DNA of 64,000 nucleotides from JAWKMZ01 sp041391965 (lineage in GTDB: Bacteria > Bacteroidota > Bacteroidia > Flavobacteriales > Flavobacteriaceae). Position numbers and translations under genes: made by a program. The notes under the pieces are model-generated. The model was not told the DNA's origin, searched no databases, and saw only the letters and a list, made by a program, of their open reading frames with translations. The DNA is taken from assembly GCA_041391965.1 (NCBI GenBank), contig JAWKMZ010000007.1, forward strand, positions 32,481-96,480. The letters are read 5' to 3'. Positions 62,318 to 64,000 of this stretch are shown one piece after another (the first letter of the stretch is position 1; each line of letters opens with the position of its first letter).

Positions 62318-62644
62318 AATTTCTAAAATTTTAAGATCAACACATTTATTTAATAGTGTTAACCTGTTAAACATTTTTCTTTAGAAGTTTTAAATTTTAG
62401 AAGTTTTGTGTAGAAGATTTTATAAAAAAACTGACGCCAGCTAGGTTGCAACAATGGCAATACACTAACTATTTTAGATCTTCTAAAACTAAGATTATTA
62501 ATGCATTACATCGCTAATATATATATATATATATATAGTAATACACCAAAATTTTTTGGCTTAATTTTTTTATTAAAATTTTACCATTTTAAAATAGTGC
62601 TTTTGTAAGTATCGTCACACCTCAATAGTACGGAAAAACCGTAA
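62318..62644. other. 327-bp non-coding region between the peptide gene and plsC
   Basis: It contains the TAGAAG repeats, the exact palindrome TTTTAGA-TCT-TCTAAAA at 62472-62488, and a simple AT microsatellite of about 20 bp near 62517-62536. No gene or full promoter consensus was found. Confidence 0.6.
62380..62421. repeat. Triple TAGAAG direct repeats upstream of the small peptide gene
   Basis: TAGAAG occurs at 62382, 62398 and 62411 (plus strand reading), each followed by T- or A-rich TTTT; the first two units share TTAGAAGTTTT exactly. Together with the palindrome at 62472-62488, it forms an upstream array 65-170 bp before the peptide ATG, which could bind a regulator. Confidence 0.45.
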
Positions 62645-63385
62645 TTAGTTTTTTTTATAATTTAAAAGCTGATTTAAAATAATGGCTTTAGCTTGGTCAT
62701 TTAATGATGTAGTATCTTTAATAGTCAATCCTTCGGTGTTTAAAAACGAATGGATTTTAACACGCATGTTTCCTGGTCCACCACTAAAAAAGGTATAGGA
62801 AAAACGTTTTTTATTATCGGCAAAGGTAATAGGCACCACAGGAATATGATGATTAATAGCCAACCTAAAAGCACCATCTTTAAAATCGTCTAAAATAATA
62901 TGTTCTTCTGGCACACCACCTTCAGGAAAAATGCAAATGCTTAAACCCGATTGTAAACGACGTTGTGCTCTTAAAAATACTCCTTTTCTACTTCTTTCGG
63001 AAGTTCTATCCACCAAAATACAAGTGCGTTTATAGAAAAATCCAAATAACGGAATTTTAGCCAATTCCTTTTTACCAACAAACACAAACGGATTTTTAAC
63101 ACTTACCAACATCAACATAATATCTGCCATAGAGGTGTGGTTGGCAATAAACATATAACTTTTATTTTTTTCTGGTGTTTGTTCGCGTTTAATAAGAACT
63201 CTAAATCCCATACCAATCAAGATAAATTTTGCCCATAAACGTGCCAACTTAAAAAAGAAAGGATACCAAGCCTCTTTTAAAATAGAAATTAGAAGCAACG
63301 GAAACAAAATAATAATTGGTAAGGCTACCAATAAATAAAACCAAATGCGGTACAAAAGCCAAAAAGGGTATTTAAAAATCCTCAT
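62645..63385 (-). CDS. plsC: 1-acyl-sn-glycerol-3-phosphate acyltransferase
   Basis: PlsC-type enzymes acylate lysophosphatidate to phosphatidate at the inner membrane. The approximately 246-residue protein has two N-terminal membrane helices, the catalytic block NHTSMADIMLM (NHxxxxD), and the FPEGGVP motif. I chose the ATG at 63385 over a TTG at 63394. It stands opposite trpS with a short intergenic region that contains the trpS promoter. Confidence 0.88.
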   Translation of the reverse strand: MRIFKYPFWLLYRIWFYLLVALPIIILFPLLLISILKEAWYPFFFKLARLWAKFILIGMGFRVLIKREQTPEKNKSYMFIANHTSMADIMLMLVSVKNPFVFVGKKELAKIPLFGFFYKRTCILVDRTSERSRKGVFLRAQRRLQSGLSICIFPEGGVPEEHIILDDFKDGAFRLAINHHIPVVPITFADNKKRFSYTFFSGGPGNMRVKIHSFLNTEGLTIKDTTSLNDQAKAIILNQLLNYKKN

Positions 63386-63409
63386 AACCACCAAAACTAC
63401 TTAAATTTA

Positions 63410-63440
63410 TTGAGCTATTATACTAAAAAAATTACCTTTG
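63410..63440 (+). promoter_or_regulatory. Predicted promoter for trpS
   Basis: TTG at 63410-63412, 20 nt, then TACCTTTG at 63433-63440, an exact consensus match, 56 bp before the ATG. Initiation near 63447 gives a leader that includes the hairpin at 63474-63491. Confidence 0.7.
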
Positions 63441-63473
63441 TGACTAAAGAATAATATCATTACTAATTAAAAA

Positions 63474-63491
63474 TTCCTGGCTTTGCAGGAA
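63474..63491 (+). promoter_or_regulatory. Hairpin just before the trpS start
   Basis: TTCCTG/CAGGAA with a 6-nt loop, ending 5 bp before the ATG at 63497. It is similar to the hairpin before the nucleotidyltransferase gene at 46490-46503 (CCTG...TTT...CAGG). It could mask the translation start. Confidence 0.45.
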
Positions 63492-63496
63492 ATATT

Positions 63497-64000
63497 ATGG
63501 CAAGAATACTAACAGGCATACAAAGTACAGGAACTCCACATTTAGGAAATATTTTAGGCGCTATTTTACCAGCTATTGAAATGTCTAACGTCACCAAAAA
63601 TGACTCTTTTCTGTTTATTGCAGATATGCATTCACTTACGCAAATTAAAAACGCAGACACTTTACGCAACAACACATATAGCGTTGCTGCAACTTGGTTG
63701 GCTTTTGGTTTGGATATTGAAAATGTGGTGTTTTATCGTCAAAGTGATGTGCCACAAACAACCGAATTGACTTGGTACTTAAGTTGCTTTTTTCCGTACC
63801 AACGATTGACTTTAGCACATAGTTTTAAAGACAAAGCGGAACGATTAGAAGATGTCAATGCTGGATTATTTAACTATCCAATGCTGATGGCTGCAGATAT
63901 TTTACTGTATGATGCAGAGATTATTCCTGTTGGAAAAGACCAATTGCAACATATTGAAATGACACGTGATGTTGCCTCGCGTTTTCATGCCAAAATGGGA
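63497..64000 (+). CDS. trpS: Tryptophanyl-tRNA synthetase (3' end outside window)
   Basis: The first 168 codons are visible and the frame is open to the end. It begins ARILTGIQSTGTPHLGNILG, with the class I HIGH-type motif written HLGN, followed by FLFIADMHSLT, and PVGKDQLQHIEMTRDVA, typical of TrpRS. The KMSKS motif would lie beyond the window. The start follows the hairpin and promoter described above. Confidence 0.95.
   Translation, partial: MARILTGIQSTGTPHLGNILGAILPAIEMSNVTKNDSFLFIADMHSLTQIKNADTLRNNTYSVAATWLAFGLDIENVVFYRQSDVPQTTELTWYLSCFFPYQRLTLAHSFKDKAERLEDVNAGLFNYPMLMAADILLYDAEIIPVGKDQLQHIEMTRDVASRFHAKMG

Noticed and set aside
62517..62536. AT dinucleotide run as a possible CRISPR or phase-variable element
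   Set aside because: It is a simple microsatellite without spacers, and no promoter spacing or coding frame depends on it. No CRISPR array was seen anywhere in the window.
1..64000. tRNA, rRNA, riboswitch or phage/IS elements
   Set aside because: None could be recognised by eye: no CCA-type tRNA cloverleaf, no transposase or integrase motifs and no known riboswitch core were found. A covariance-model search would be needed to be sure.

Overview
The window is a stretch of low-GC chromosome from a marine-type member of the Bacteroidota, most likely family Flavobacteriaceae. Support for this: a type IX secretion/gliding lipoprotein (SprE/PorW), a T9SS C-terminal sorting domain, a GLPGLI protein, a TonB-receptor-like barrel with a carboxypeptidase-like N-domain, an ATP synthase operon that lacks atpD/atpC, and repeated promoters of the Bacteroidota type (TTG, 17-24 nt, TAnnTTTG). 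Genus cannot be decided from the sequence. No rRNA, tRNA, CRISPR array, prophage or insertion sequence was recognised.

Region 1 (1-22992, all plus strand) is a surface-polysaccharide (O-antigen/capsule) locus. After the end of a phosphorylase-like gene and a Wzz-like chain-length protein come four dTDP-L-rhamnose genes (rfbBACD), a clear promoter, and the GDP-L-fucose pair (gmd, fcl). The AT-rich, strain-variable middle follows: a Wzx flippase, a LicD-family transferase, an asparagine-synthase homologue, a TagD-like cytidylyltransferase, an unknown lipoprotein, a Wzy-like polymerase, glycosyltransferases, a hexapeptide acetyltransferase, an O-antigen-ligase-like protein and a secreted WD40-like propeller. 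It closes with ugd and a UDP-glucuronate decarboxylase (UDP-GlcA and UDP-Xyl), the initiating sugar-phosphate transferase and a last GT2. Predicted building blocks are L-Rha, L-Fuc, GlcA/Xyl and possibly a CDP-linked phospho-alcohol and an amidated uronic acid.

Region 2 (22995-35981) is mostly housekeeping and envelope: a CapK-like adenylating enzyme, purD, a small membrane protein, a DUF6427-like membrane protein, upp, a DUF4254/GT9 pair, a PaaE-like flavo-ferredoxin reductase, an ABC permease/ATPase pair, sprE/porW and a bactofilin.

Region 3 (36054-42291) is the F-type ATP synthase region: AtpZ flanked by two related small membrane proteins, then atpBEFHAG from its own promoter. Region 4 (42420-52602) holds paralogous lipoproteins, a second polysaccharide flippase-like protein, dut, TPR proteins, a sugar nucleotidyltransferase, a LolB-like DUF4292 lipoprotein, an EnvC/M23 protein, a thioesterase and trhO. 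A 480-bp gap before recA holds a terminator-bounded minus-strand unit with a 30-codon ORF.

Region 5 (53083-64000) has recA, a lipoprotein, an ECF sigma factor with its membrane anti-sigma/barrel partner, then a minus-strand accessory cassette: a small secreted four-cysteine peptide, a GLPGLI protein, a TonB-receptor-like barrel, a thioredoxin-fold protein without its CXXC, and a T9SS-exported beta-propeller. It ends with plsC and the start of trpS. This cassette and the recA-upstream peptide unit are the best candidates for undescribed biology.
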